In this document: piece after piece, positions 25,001 through 39,200 of the stretch
How positions within the stretch are numbered: the first letter of the stretch is position 1
Layout: each line of letters begins with the position of its first letter
Source: Vanilla planifolia
Taxonomy: Eukaryota > Streptophyta > Magnoliopsida > Asparagales > Orchidaceae
Direction of reading: 5' to 3'
NCBI GenBank assembly: GCA_023846275.1
Contig: CM043871.1
Span: 35,370,578-35,434,577, forward strand
DNA length: 64,000 bases
Made by a program: the position numbers and the translations under genes
Notes under the pieces: generated by a model
What the model was told of the DNA's origin: nothing
Database searches by the model: none
What the model saw: the letters and a program-made list of their open reading frames with translations, nothing else

Positions 25001-28000
25001 AGTAAGGATTAAATGGTGGATTGTTTTTTAGTTGTGAGATTGCAATGTTCGACTATGAACTTTGAACTTACAAATAAAATGATTGTTACATAGATGTGAA
25101 TGTTGTGATGAATGTGTGACTATACTTTAAAGGATATGCTTAGAAATGTGTGCATTCAAGAGAGGGTTTGTGTATCACTGATTGCGAATTAGGATGTGTT
25201 AACTTAGTTTGGGTGAATGCCATTAAATATCCTTGTTAGGAAATGTGAGTTATTGGAATTTTTTCTATCGATAGATCTGAAACAACTTGACAATAGATAA
25301 TTAGAAAGGACGTGGTGTATTGCATAAAAGTGGAGCAGTTAATGGAAAGAGCAATGTAGTCAAAGGAATCATGTAATCCATCCCACCAAGTGGGATAAAA
25401 GCTCATTTTTATTATTTTTGTCCATAAAATTAAAATTTAACTGTGACTATCAAAAGATTTCAAACTGTTGCTCATTTGTGTTAGGTTTGTTGGCCGCTGC
25501 TTTTTGGTTTTAAAATGATCTTTTGAAAGGTTGTTTTGTAAAATTAATTTTGAAAGATACTTGAGTAGAAACGAGTATTTTTGTCGCTCATTTGGCATGC
25601 TTTTGGGTGTGTTTGTGGTGGCAATGGAGAAATGTCCATAAATGTTTAAAAGCATTTGAAAAGCAAAACTCCAGTTTGTTAACTTATGCTATTTGAGATT
25701 CACACAAAAATGAATGATGATATAGATAAGGATGTAAACTTTATGGTTAAAACTTTGTGGTCAAAGTAGTGGGTTGCATATATTGCGAGTAAATTGTAAA
25801 ATTGCAATTAGACTTAGCATGTTGCAGTGATTCAGACCTGGAAAGAAAGAATTAAGTCGTAAGATGTTCTGCAATTTGTAGATACGGCAATTTTAGGATG
25901 GGTTAAAAATCACCATGTTGGGGCTGAAGTAATTATATTGGGAAGATGGTAGAAGTAGCATCTGTCAACAGTCGGATTGGAGATATACTTGGTTAGTTTG
26001 GGCATGTACATGATTGGGATAAGCTCAAGTAACAAAGGCAGATAAAATTAATGTGAAAGAAGTATTAGTAGACAGAGATCAAGGTTAGATGTTATGCAAA
26101 TACCTTGGGATTAAGTACTGTTCCTCTTGAAGCATTCAAAAGTTTATTTGTTCGATTTAGTTCTATAAAAAAGCTCTGTTAGCCTGGATAACTGACTTGA
26201 ACCATAGCTAGCATTTGGTAGTGTGATTTCTGTTGTACAAATCTAATATAGTCCTGAACATGCTAATTTTTATTCAAGCTGGATATGCTGTGTAATCAAT
26301 AGCAAATCTCATAGATTTGATACTACTTATATTCACATATTGGCACTCTAAAACCTTGCTTCATATTTCCTACATACTATTGTTTACATTGGTAAATGTA
26401 AGCTTATCTAAATGATATAATTCGCTTTCTATTTGTATCAGATTCTGATGTAGTATCACGAAGCATTGAGTACCCTATCATAAAAGGTTTGCTTAATTGA
26501 TGAATACTGAGTTAACATCTTTTGTTAAATATGTGAAATTCTCACAAAAATGGTGCTAAATTAGGTTTTTGGATATAAGCTTGCTGCAAATAACCTTTTT
26601 TTTCTTTTGAGTTTGTTCAATTTTCTAAAAATCTAGCATACATGTTTTAGTGCTTGAAACATGCAACAACAAATCTTTATACCATACTCTGCCTCTTCAA
26701 AATCATAGATTCTCATTTTTTGGAGAATCTTGGCATTTGTACAACAAGAATGGAGATAATATTTATCTGCAGCAGAATGTTGATCATTAATTGATATAAC
26801 ACATCACAAAATCAAAAGCAGCATGATCTTATTGTTAGATGCTATAGTTTGCTAATTATCGAAACATTACGACTCTTTTAAGGACTAATGTGGAATGTTA
26901 TGGGATATTGGGTTTAGAAGGTGTGATACTTATTTGATTTCTATGTATTGTGGCTTAAATTGAAATTGAAATTGTTAACATAGAGTTGTGTTGTAGGATC
27001 TTGGGTTTAGAAGGGGTGATACTGATTTGAGTTCTACATATTGTGCATTAAATTGAAATTGAATTTTCAACTTGAAGTTGTGTTGAAATCATTCACCTGG
27101 AATCAATTTGAATTGTTTTGGGTCAACTTGGATCCTACCAATTTGATCTGGCTTGAAATGAAAGAAAAAGAAAGTTAGACAAACAAATGATAGGCTTGTT
27201 TTTGAACCTTGGACCTTTGATTTATGTACAAGGATTCTATTCACTATCCCATCATAACTTTTATATATAATACATGCATTATATTATTAATACCAAATTC
27301 AAGCTTGAAATAACAAATAACTAAAGTGGGGCCTGGTTCAATCTAAAACACCTTAGAATTGCATTTTGCTTTTTCACAACATTCGGACTTGTTTTCAATT
27401 CGAGCGGTATTAATAGTTTCAATTTGGGCATCCTAATCAAATCAAAGTAGATCATAAAGTGCATGGGATGCTAGTTTAATTGATATGAAATTGATAGTTA
27501 TGTGTTAGTACTTCAGAAATTGTAGTTCTAATTGACTTTTTTCCTAGATTTTCAATAACTTGTACATCACAGTTCTCATTTGCTCATGAAATGTGTAGTA
27601 AAGATCCATGTTTTTTTGCATAACCTCTAGTATTTTACTACTAAATGTATTTATTTAGTGCATCTCCTTTCAAGTTGCAATGCCTTCATTGTTTTGAAAC
27701 ATGGATGCAAAACCTAGGGTTAAAGCATATTGTTCTTAGAGGGGAGGCACCATAGAGTACATTTCAAGTAAATAAAAATTCCTTTAGACCTAGCTATTTT
27801 GCATTGATTCAAGCAGGGGAAAGAGATAATTACTTCATAGCTGCGGTTTGAGATTTGAAGGAACATCAATTTTTTAGATGTGTGGGGAAAATAATCAAGA
27901 TGGAATAGAAATTTGTGGAGCAAATCTAGTATAAACATGAATAAACCGTTAAAATTAAACATTTTATAGTTGAATAGAGTGGCAAATGATGTCTATGTTA

Positions 28001-28457
28001 GCGTACTAATTTTTTAATAAATAGATGTTTATCCAAATGACATCATATACATTCTATTGCTATGTAGTTTGAGATGATATATTTAAGAGATATTTGATTT
28101 CATGACATTGTAAAATAATATTATTAAAAATTATAATTTTATTATTTAGAAATGACAACAAAATTATCTAAATTTGAACAATATCTAGTTGTCGATCAAT
28201 TTTACTCATTTGTATATCTTTTAATGACAACAGATGATGAGGTAGAACGGGAAAGACTAAGTTTCAAAGAACATAGAAGGGTTCATTACGATGAATTCAG
28301 GAAGGTTAAGGAGCTTCTACGATCGGGCTCCCTTGTCATCGACGATGAAGAAGACGATGGAGGGAAGGGTGCCCAAGAAGACCATGCTTCCCTATCAATG
28401 GATGCGGATGTGGTCACTCAAATAGAGCCTACTAAAGAACCAACCAATGGACCATAA
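22098..28457 (+). CDS. INH2: Protein phosphatase 1 inhibitor-2 (partial, first exon not located)
   Basis: Regulatory inhibitor of type-one protein phosphatase (PP1), an intrinsically disordered nuclear/cytosolic protein. Three exons are seen: 22098-22210, 22316-22483 and 28234-28457, all with GT-AG borders and matching phases (one codon split at each join). They encode 167 residues. The first exon gives [20 protein letters not shown] and then [13 protein letters not shown], the conserved plant signature that includes the TP site matching the animal GSK3-phosphorylated threonine. The second gives [11 protein letters not shown], a serine-rich stretch and SSDDEAD acidic run. The third gives [20 protein letters not shown], the helix that in animal inhibitor-2 covers the PP1 active site, then an acidic tail. 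The exon at 22098 opens in mid-codon, so a short upstream exon with the ATG must exist; the last intron is 5.75 kb and holds a Copia scrap. Confidence 0.87.
22530..22970 (-). mobile_element. Ty1/Copia fragment (gag-protease zone) in an intron
   Basis: Minus-strand reading gives a segment like the Copia protease neighbourhood: a W-F-I-N-S...NHIIGDA stretch that parallels the W-I-D-S-G-A-S-D-H-M-T-G motif, followed by [14 protein letters not shown]- and PSISKLNV-like words, as in the region after the protease. Only this part is legible. It is a broken, old fragment inside the last intron of the inhibitor-2 gene. No LTR was identified. Confidence 0.55.
22971..28233. other. Rest of inhibitor-2 intron; no further gene seen
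   Basis: Remainder of the 5.75-kb last intron. It has AT-rich sequence and some purine-rich stretches (23.8-24.1 kb), but no frame with a recognised domain. A small tandem duplication near 26.9 kb is listed separately. Confidence 0.5.
26904..27085. repeat. Diverged tandem duplication of about 92 bp
   Basis: Two neighbouring copies share TTGGGTTTAGAAGG, GTGATACT, TAAATTGAAATTGAA and GTTGTGTTG in the same order (about 26904-26995 and 26996-27085). Confidence 0.85.
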
Positions 28458-30110
28458 CATGGATTACATACAATTTTAACTCAATATTTATGGTATTTTT
28501 GGGTCTTCACTCTATCTTTTCTCTTAGGTGAATTGCATTTCTAGGAACTAATTTCTAGTGTTCATTGTGATCACAAAATGTTTTCTTATTTCTACAGGTC
28601 AAGTATTGTTTATCCTTTGGAGAATGTTTGGTTTGATGTGCAGATCTTTGTGTTGAATAATGAAATGTTGTGTTGGGGTTGTTGGGTTAAGTTATTTTTG
28701 AATAATATTGATATTTAAATCATAATGTTATCTAAATATTTGTTAATTAAATAATTATTGATTTTTGTTGTTGTTGTTTATCTTGGATTTATTTAAATAG
28801 TTTTTTATTTTTGTTTATAATACAAATATGATTAGTTTAATATATTTTTAAAATTTAAATGATTTCTTGATCTTTTATGATAATTTTTCATTCTATTGGC
28901 AAAGGTATGTTCTTATTAACATTTTTTTTATTTTATTGAAGTTTGTTTATAGAAAATAAAAATTAAATTTAGATTAAAAATATCCCTTTTAAAAATATAT
29001 TAAGTAATAAAAATAACATAAATAAAGGTTTTATATATTGTTTACAATAAGTTAAACTTGTTATTAAATTCTAATAACATTTAGTGAGATCTATTGGATT
29101 AGGTCTAAGTACCATTTTGATCTAATTTGAGTTGGATTATTATAAAATAAGGTATAGATGCAATAAGTAAAAAATTTATCACATTGGAATTATTTGGTTT
29201 ATTTTTTAATCAAGGAAGATTAACAATTATTTTAATAAGTTATTGTTTAAAAATGTGTTTGATGAAATATTTATTGTCTTGTGAAGTATAATTAATAGTC
29301 TGAAAGATTCAAATGTTGTTCTTATCATGATGATGTTATGGGCGGCATACAATTTAAGAGTAATTAAGTTTTGCTATTTTTTGATAGTTTTATATCAAAG
29401 TTATTACCTTATAATGAAAATAAGCTCTTTTTCATTTAATATCTTTTTTTTAAAAATAATAAAAGTTATTGAAGGAAATTAATAAACAAATTATTTTTAA
29501 TGAACAATTATGTGAAGAATAATCTTAATTTTCAACTCAAATAAACATAACTTTAAACAAATTTTAAATGAACAAATAGGAGATTAATTTGACAAAAAAA
29601 ACAAACATTTTGTTTGATAACAAGTAATAAAATATAGTTTTGAAATAAATTAAGAAATCAAAGAATGAATAATGAGTTTTATATGAAAAAATTGCGTTTG
29701 AGATTATAATATGTAATAGAAATACAACAAAATTTCATAAATTTTGACAAAAAGTAATATTTGTAATAAATTAATCATATTAATTAAAAATATAAATATT
29801 TAAAAGTTTTATAAAATAAAAAAAATATAAAAATTGTCTTATTGGAGAAAATCATTTGTAAACAATATATATAATGAACAAAACGCCATAACACAAAGGA
29901 CAAAAAGGACTTTAAAGTAGAGACAAAATCAAACACAATTAGGAAAGGGACCTAAAATAAATAATTCAGTAATTTTTTAAAACAAATTTTAACGTAATAT
30001 ATTAAAAGTTATTATTATTAATATAATATTTTTAATTAATATTCTCTTTATAAAATGATATTTAAAATTTTGTATATTTTTATATAATTACTCTCCATTT
30101 GCAATATTTC
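28458..30110. other. AT-rich intergenic DNA between inhibitor-2 and VAMP genes
   Basis: It should contain the 3' UTR of the inhibitor-2 gene in its first few hundred bases and the VAMP promoter at its right end. The middle is very AT-rich with nothing recognised. Confidence 0.55.
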
Positions 30111-30287
30111 CTCTTTCGAGATTTTCATTGGTCAATTCGGCTGCTCGCTGTTTTGTTCAACCAGGCTCTTTAGCTCTCCACCATTGAACCCGCATGGTGC
30201 AGTAGAAATGATGCCGTGGAGTGGGCGTCTCCACTGTGCCGACACGCTCTCGAGATCGAGCTTTTGGTCGTTCCGGCGAGCGGCGAC
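30111..30287 (+). promoter_or_regulatory. 5' leader and proximal promoter of the VAMP72-type gene
   Basis: GC content rises sharply here, as at a plant 5' UTR. An inverted CCAAT core (ATTGG) lies at about 30127. No clear TATA box and no AACGG mitotic element were seen between 30110 and the ATG at 30288. Confidence 0.4.
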
Positions 30288-33200
30288 ATGGGAGAGAAGC
30301 GGGAGAAGGAGGAGTGGTTCATCTATGGATTTGTGGCCCGGGGGACAGTAGTGCTGAGTGAGTTCACGGAGTTCACCGGCAACTTCCCAGCGATAGCTGC
30401 GCAATGCCTTCAACGGCTCCCAGCTTCTAACAATCGCTATACCTATGCTTGCGATCACCACACCTTTAATTTCCTCCTCCACGATGGATACGGTATTTTC
30501 TCTTGTCTGGTTTGTCTTCTTGGAAAGATCTTTTTCGTGCTGCCGACAAGCTTAAGTTCGTTTCAAATAGTCACTTCTTAGTTAGGTCTTGTTTCTATTG
30601 AGCAGTGTTTAAGTTTCCTAACCGTTTCAGCTGCTTGATCTTGTTCCATCTATGTCTAGCCAGGAGAGAGAACTTAGCAGGAGAGATGTTGATGTGAGAG
30701 CTTTACTACAGGAGAGAGCTGGCCGAAGCAGAGGGCTTGGTTGGAGAACAAAGCTTCACTAATGTAAGGGAACTAGGCCAAGGAGAGAGGTGGGCGAGGG
30801 AGAATGTTTTAGTGGTTGGGTTAGCAATAGTGATAGCTCTGCCCAACATATATTGCTGCGGATGGAACAAAGTAGTGCTAATAAAAAGCAAAATTAATAT
30901 CATCTAATTCAAATTAAAGTTAGATTTAACACCAACTAATGCCAATTAATTTGGGTTACCAACCAAGTATGATTGTACTCTTAACATTGTTAACATAGCT
31001 AAAACTGTGTTAGCCTAACAGGCTTAAAACAACCTTATTCTAAACAAGGCCTTTTAGTTTAATCAGTCACTTTATCTGTTTGGTAAGTTGGCCATTTTAA
31101 ATGCTCTTTCTTTATCTATGTGTGTATGTCTATAGAGGATTAATGCAATGTTCTTAAGATTTTGATTTTGTGCTTCTTCAGGCGAATGGGCAGTGGTGGT
31201 TCTATTTCGCTGCTCTAGGCAGTTATTTTCTAAGTGTTTTGCATAAAGTTTTCCTGTTTCAATTTTTTTCCATATCATATTTTAGCTCGACAAGAAAGAT
31301 TATCGCTGTTACGCCTTACCACACTAACTGAGGGTTTTATCAGGAATAACATTGTCTAGGAGAGGGTGATAATAAAATCAAGCATCACATCATACAATCT
31401 CAAACCATGATAACAACAATACTTATTATAATATCAAATAAAAATTGAAAAATAGAATATAAGATCACACTACTCAAATCCTAAATGTATCTCAACAAAG
31501 TTACAAACATAAATATATCACCATAATAATATTTTTTGTTCATCTCAAATCTTACAAATTTAATAATAATTGGACTATATGGATACCTTCACATCACTTT
31601 GCTCTTCATCTCAGTATGATATAATTACATGTTCTATAATATTAATAGGATGTGTATATCTGATTGGCATAATAGGTAAATCTTTAGTAAATCGTAATAA
31701 TACAACAAAAAATATCATAGGAGATAAATAGCACATGATAACATCAATAAAAAAAATAATCATAATTTGACAATGTATGGACAGCAATAAGAAATAATTC
31801 ATTTTTTTCTTCATCATTTATTTTTTTCTTTTTTATATTTTCACAATTTTTTTCTCATTTAAAACCTTATTTCTAAAATGAGTATTAATCACTTCCAATG
31901 GTAGAACAAGTTAGATGTATCATATCCATAACATTGGTCCCATTAGAAGACCTCTAATGGGAAGTCCTTCGCTTATAAGCATAAGCATCATAGTCAAAAA
32001 TCATATTTTATTGTAGTTAGCATGGTCTTGGAAACCAGACTCATCTCTCTAGCAAACCAAAAGGCAAGCTAACGACAAAACTAGCATGTGCTAATACCCT
32101 ACTTCTCTTTTTGGCAAACCCAAAATGCGAGTGACAATTACCGGAGCTCTTAGTGCACTATAGGCACTCATAATATCATATCTTATTTGGTGTCATATCA
32201 TATAAATCTCTAAAAATTATATCATAAAGAAACGTTCATCTCATCTCATCATATCATATCTAAATCTAATGTCATTTAACACATATCATAATGCTGTTAT
32301 AACTCAATGTTATTTCATATCATATTAATCTCATTCTCTTCCTTTATTAGATATCATGTTTTATCATCATATTTTAATATTTCATATTCATATAGTACAC
32401 TAAAGTAATGAGATGTTACATATATGTAGCCATGTCATAATAACAGAACACTTAATTGCATCACGTATCATATATTATGGTAGTATATGCATCTTATTTG
32501 TGTACATGTTATGTATTATGATAACATATAGCCATCATTTATTGTACAATATATCTTATAAGTACCACAATAATCATCATATTTATATCATAATTATTAA
32601 ATTTAAGTATTTAAATATATATTAATATTCTTCTTTGAAGAGACAAAAAACTAAAATAGCCAAAAAGAAAAACCACAATGCCAATTGCTGTGCAATATAC
32701 TTTGTTGCCATGTACAATGTCTTATTCACACCTTGGCATCATTTCCATAAGCAAGGGGTAGAGGGTTCCAACTGGGATTTGGCACCTTTAGCTGATAATG
32801 GCTATAAGAAGATCCCCCTCCCCCCTCTGAGCTAGATTAATGTGCATTCAATTCAGATATACACCACAATCATCTTCTTTCTTATAGAATTTCTTGTTGC
32901 TTAAAGGACCTCGTCGCCATTGGAGACCCTTCGCAACCTTAGCCTCGCTACTACCCAAAGGGCCTCATCATTGTTGGAGATCCTTCAAAAACCCCATCCT
33001 CACTCACTTGAGGCCTTGAGCCCAAAGTGCTTTGTCGCCTCAAGTTCTTTTCCTCCCTTGAAGTTGCTTTTGTGTCTCTTAAAGAATCCCAAAACCTTTT
33101 TCCTCCACTTGAAATTGCCTATGCCCGAGTCCTTTTGCTGCTGCCCGAGTCCTACTACTACTTGTGCCTATTCGAGTCCTTTTGTTATTGCTTGCACTTG

Positions 33201-36200
33201 CCCATCCTTTCGCTTCTGCCAGCGCTCGAGTCTTTCTACTATTTCTTGCACCTGCCCAAGTCGTACTATTGCTCATGCCTCCTTTAAGCTATCCAGGAGT
33301 TTTCCCTGTCTCATTTAAGCTTTCAAAAAGCTGCCCATATGCGCCCGCACCTATTCGCACTTGCCTAAACCTACCCAGAAACCTTCCTTCATCTTTCGAA
33401 CTCCTAAAGCGCTGCCTACACTTGCTTAGAAGCCCCTTTAGGCTGCTCGAATGCTCTTTAAAGCTACTTGATGCTTTTCTAAGCTGTCTAGGTGTTCTTT
33501 AAGTTGCCCGAATGCTCTTATTCCAACAATAAGCTGTCGAATGCCTTTACAGATAGTCAAAGGTGCCCCTTAATCATACGATTAATTCCCAACTACATCT
33601 ATGACACAAGTTTTTATTTAAATTTTTTGAATCCCCTTTTTTTATTGACATGTTTCTTATTTGGATTTCTACTTTTGTCCTAAGCAATATCAAAACATAT
33701 AATTTTCATCAATTTTATATACCTCATAATTTATGTTATTTCTTAGTATTTTTTCATATTTTTGTGCTTCATTTGTATTTTTTTTCATACTTTTTCTAAT
33801 TTTCTTTTACTAAATATTTTATATAATTTCTCTAATTGAATTGTCTTATCTCTTGACCTGACCAACAAATTTTTGAACGAACTATTCAATCTCTCATCTT
33901 CAACCTTAATCCCTCTTAAACAATCTGATAGACAAACAAACCATTTGATGAGCTTGTCTAATCTTAGAACTGAAACTAAGAACTTTCTCTTCATGTATAA
34001 TCTCACTTTGTAATAATCCAAACTGATGAATATGGAAAGTATAAAGAGCTAAAGGAATTTGGATTACAAGTGCAAAACCAATGACTTTATCATAGGCTTG
34101 TCACTTGAGTTATCGTAAAGGAGATACTTATGACCTAATAAAACTTATTTTGAGCCAATCTTAGGGTAGTCATGAAAATGAAAATATATTTTAAAAATAA
34201 TTTGTGAAAATTCAATTTCTACATTTTTTTATCTTTTTATTTTGATGCATCTAAAAACACTTTATTAAGTTTAGGAAGTCAAAAGGTCATATCTTAGAAA
34301 ATAAAGGGATGAAAAGTCTAAAAGATGGTGGCATATATCTAGATTGTGGTTTGGTTTTCCAAGTACTCATTAATATAAGAATAGACTTATATAAATTCTT
34401 AATTGTTGGTGTAAAAAAAACTTTTGGCCTGGTTATTGTGCATCATTTTTGTTACATTAATTGATATCAGAGCATTATTCTCTTATATCAATTGGTATCA
34501 AAGAATCATTCTTGTAGATCAATTGTTATCAATGCATCATTTTTCCTATATTAATTGGTATAAAACATCATTCTCCTACGCCATAAATATTGTATTTTTC
34601 ATGTAAACACAAGATTTAATTATTTGTACAAACGGAATTCATTGTTTTTTCAAAACTAAAGTTAATCTATAGTTTAAAAATCAAGCCATGATTCTTCTAA
34701 CATAGAATCAAATTCATTAATTCAACATAACTCAAATCCCATGAACTTTACAAAGGAATTTGACTATAGAACTAAAGGGAAACACTCCAATTGCATTACC
34801 TTGTTTCTCCTCTTCATTTTTAGTGATTTTTCTGTCAATTAATGCTTTCTTTTTTTAGTTTTTTTCTTTCTCTCTCTAGTTTGTCTCTTTCTCTTTCATT
34901 CTTTCTCTAAAACCTCTTCTCTTTTGAATGTCTTCTCAAACTACAGCATACCCAAGATATCAAATAAAGGAGGCTTAGACTAGTAAAGGCATGAGGCAAC
35001 TAATGCTAAGAGAGCTCAGATAAAAGGTTTTATTATTCTTTCATAATCATAGTTATTTCACTTATACAAGTATTTGTAAAAAAAACAAAATTTAGGTTGT
35101 TATATTCTCTTCACTTTATAAAAATTTAATTCCCAAAATTTTAAAACTTTGGTTATCTTTCAATCATTTGTGACTCAACTTCAGATGATATTTTGTTCAA
35201 ATTGATTTTGCATTTAACTTTAATAATTGGTATTATTTTATTTCTTAGTGTCTTTTCTTTTTTATCAAGGTATTGATATCTCCTCATAAATCATATTTTG
35301 GTTGAATCTCAATATTCTTAGTTTCACAGCCAATGGCATGAGTTAGATTTGAATCGTACTTTCTCAAAAAATAAATATGAAACACATTATGAATATTAGT
35401 TAACTATGATGATAATGTTATGGAATATACCACCTATCTATTTTTGTGAGTTTGAAATGATTTAATATATTTCAAATTTCAATTTACCGATCTTATCAAA
35501 CTATATAACACTTTTAATTGAACTTACTTTTATAAATACATAATCATCTACTTGAAATTTAACATTCTTATGTCTTGTTGTAAAATATTTTTTTCTCTGC
35601 CTTAGGCTATTTTCATGAATAATCTATCTTTTTTATTGCTTCGTCAACAAACTTCAGGCCCATTATTATCCTTGCTTTGCCTTTATAGAAACTCATAGGT
35701 GGTATGCACTTTCTTTCATATAATGCTTCATATGGTACCATGTCAGTGCTAGACTAATATTTATTATAATATGCAAATTCAACCAATGGCAAATGATTTT
35801 TCCAGTTCTCTCCAAAATCTAATATATACATTATAAATAGGTCTTTCAATGCTTTAATAGTTCTTCTTTTATTATTTATTTATTTAGGGATGGAATGCGA
35901 TGCTAAATCTTAATTAAATGCAAAATGTTAGATGTTTATTCTTCTAGAAGGATGACATAAACTTCAGATTTCGATCTAAGACAATTACTCTTGGTATATC
36001 ATACTATTTAACTATTTGTTCCATATAAATTTTAATCAATTTTTTTTATATATTATGTTATCTTTATTGGTAAAAAGTGTGTTGACTTAATTTGTTAATT
36101 ATTACTTAAATAAAATTATGAGTTGATTATGATTTCGGCAATCCAATAGCAAAAATCTATAGCTATTTCTTCCCAGAATTTCTTTCTATTATATTTTGGC

Positions 36201-39200
36201 AAATAAGGGTTGTAATTACTTACTAAGTCTCTGATGTTTTTCTTTAAGTTATCGATGAATAAGACATTTCATAAGGAAACCCATCTTCTCTCATAATATC
36301 ATTTCACGTCATATTAATTTCATTTGTTTTTTTATTATGTTTCATACTTCATAATCATATGTCAACATTTCATATTCATGCAATGCACAAGAGTAATGAG
36401 ATGTCAAATATACGAAAATAATAATGTCATAATAACAAAATACTTATTTGCATCACATATTATGTATTAATGACATTTGATTGGTATTTTATTTGTCACA
36501 TGTCATGTATTATGATAGCATATAATCATCATTTATCATACATGTCTTATAAGCAACATAATAATCACTAGTATTAAACTTATATATTTCAAACATTTAT
36601 TTTTATTCTGCTCTTGTCTCATATGATTTCCAATAATTTCACACTTCTCATAATTTTTCTTATTTCTTCGTATTTTCTCATATTTTCTAATTTTTATTTG
36701 CATTTATTCATACTTGTAATAATTTCCTTTATATTTTTTAGAATTGCTTGGATCAAACCATCTAATCCATCGATTGGATTGTTCGATCCCTCATCTTCTG
36801 CTTCAATCCCTCTATTGATTGAATAAACAATTGAACCTTCCAATGGGGTCTGTTCGATGTTGAACTTGAAATAGAAACCAAGAATTTCCTTTTCATGCAT
36901 CTTTCTATTTTATAATCATTTAAACAGTTTCTTTTTTATATAAACATAAGATTTAATTATTTATTAATTCAACATAACTCAAATCCCACAATTTGAGTAC
37001 AAAATTAAAGGAAATTTTTTTTAATTGCATTACCTTATTATTTCCAATGGTTTTCCTCTTCATTCTAAACCTTTTTTTTTTATTCTTCCCTTTCTCTCTC
37101 TACTTCAACTCTTTCTTTTTCTTGCTTGCTCTTCTCTTGAATATCTTCTTATACTACCATTTACCCAAGATATTGGATACGTGGTTAGGGCAAATATGTG
37201 TCTTATGGTTGGTGGTGGGAGAGTTTAAATAATATGTTTGATTGTACTATTACAATAAAATTATTATAGTCTTTAATATTTTTTTAAGAGTTCATAATAA
37301 ATCTATTCAAGCTCTAAAAAATACAAACAAATCAGCATTAGACTTGTGGACGTTCTCTTTCCGAATATGTAATTATTATCAAAATTTAAAGCATTTGACA
37401 CAATGGCATGCTCAAGGAGACATGTTACAAAATTTAATCTTTTATTTATCAACTCAAATTTTCATATCCACAATATCAAAGTCAATGTATTAAAATCATC
37501 TATGCACCTTTTTATCATATTTGTATCACTTATACAAAAATATATAAAAATGAAAAATAAATGGTTACAAGCACAGTAGCTGCAACAAAATATGAGTCTA
37601 ATGCTTTAAAATAGCTTGCTTTTGGTCCAAAACTGACCGGTAACATTCCCAAGAGAAAAGAAAGTAGATCTCAGCTGGTATAATGATGCAAGGTTAGCAT
37701 CCCTTCTTCATAAGAATTCTTCTTTTAGGAGTAGACAAAACCCTTGCAAAGCTTTAATAAACACAGTAGAGGAAAATAAAGCCAAATGACGATAAAAAAG
37801 TAAGTTGTAAATAGGAAAGAACTAACGTGTCCACAAGAACAAGATGATGGGCACTTTCAAAAATAAATAAACAGTACTGAAGAAGAAGCTAAAGCAGAAC
37901 TGTGGTACATGGTTGATGAAATCATTTTGAAAATTCCACACCTCGTTTCAAGCATGAATGGTAAAATTTGAGTTTGATTAAGTTGGCAGACACAATATAA
38001 CTTTACAAATGTTCATTGAATAAGCCTAATTTTATGCTTGCTAATCTTAAGTGAGCTGCAAAGAGCAAAATACTTATTTAGTTTGGTTTGTGGATACAAT
38101 GTCAAGCTATGTTTTTTACATTAATTAGGAGAAATAACTTGGAGTTTGACATAAATTACAAGTCATTTCTCTTTTGACATAGAAATAAATTTCTAGTGGC
38201 ATGGTCAACGAGGAGGTCATTATAAGATGGAACCTACTTTCAATCTGAAAGCAATCTTTGATGCCTATATATTGTAGTACTATTTTTCTTGCTGTAAATG
38301 CTCTTTGTTTTTGTTTTTCAATGTTTCTAATCTTTGACCTTCCCCAAGAAGAAGGGAAATGCCCAAAACAGATATGGCTAATGTTGTTGTTGTTATAATT
38401 GTTGCAGTCTATTGTGTTGTTGTGAAAGAATCTGTTCCAAAATATGTATCAATAGCATTTCTTGAACGAGTCAAGGAAGATTTCAGAAAGAGATATGGAG
38501 GTGGCAAGGCTGACACAGCAATTGCAAAAAGCCTGAACAAGGAATTTGGGTATAACTATTTCATGTTCTTGTAAATACTTAAAGGGCTTAGTCTACTGCT
38601 TTTGATACTTCTAGATATTCAAATATTAGCTTAATATACAGGCCAATGATAAAGGACCACATGCAATATATAACAGCGCATGCTGATGAGATAGAGAAAA
38701 TTTTGAAAGTGAAGGCTCAAGTTTCTGAAATCAAGAGTATTATGTTGGAAAATATTGAGAAGGTACCGACTTGTTTTGCTCACTTTTACATCAGTTTCTT
38801 ATTAGTACCATCTAAGAAAATAAACAATGTTATGTAACTTTTTTTTTTAAAATCTTTATGTGGTTAATCATATTACCATGTCCTTTGGGAGAATGGAAAG
38901 CACTACATTACTACATTGGCAGGATAATTTGTTGTACTAGGATCGCTAGTTCATTTTTCAACAGGAATGATTAAATTAAAAGTGGTAAAATTCTGCAAAA
39001 ATACTTAAAAAATTGAAAATAGACACAAAATCTGAACAAATCAACCAATTTGGATCTATTCTAGGTAGATTTAGATCCATGGTAGTCTTTAAAATTGATG
39101 AAGCCTATTAATTTTAGCTCTTCAATTTTTGAGTGAAAGTGGACTGGCTCAACTTGTGATGGACAAGCCTAGCACATTGAAACACCATTTTCTTGCTTCT

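Noticed and set aside
31309-31330. TGTTACGCC-type LTR start on the plus strand
   Set aside because: No matching second end, primer site or target duplication found.
38359-38407. ATG before VAMP exon 2 as an alternative start
   Set aside because: The sequence before 38408 is intron by splice signal and would lose the first half of the longin domain, which is present at 30288.
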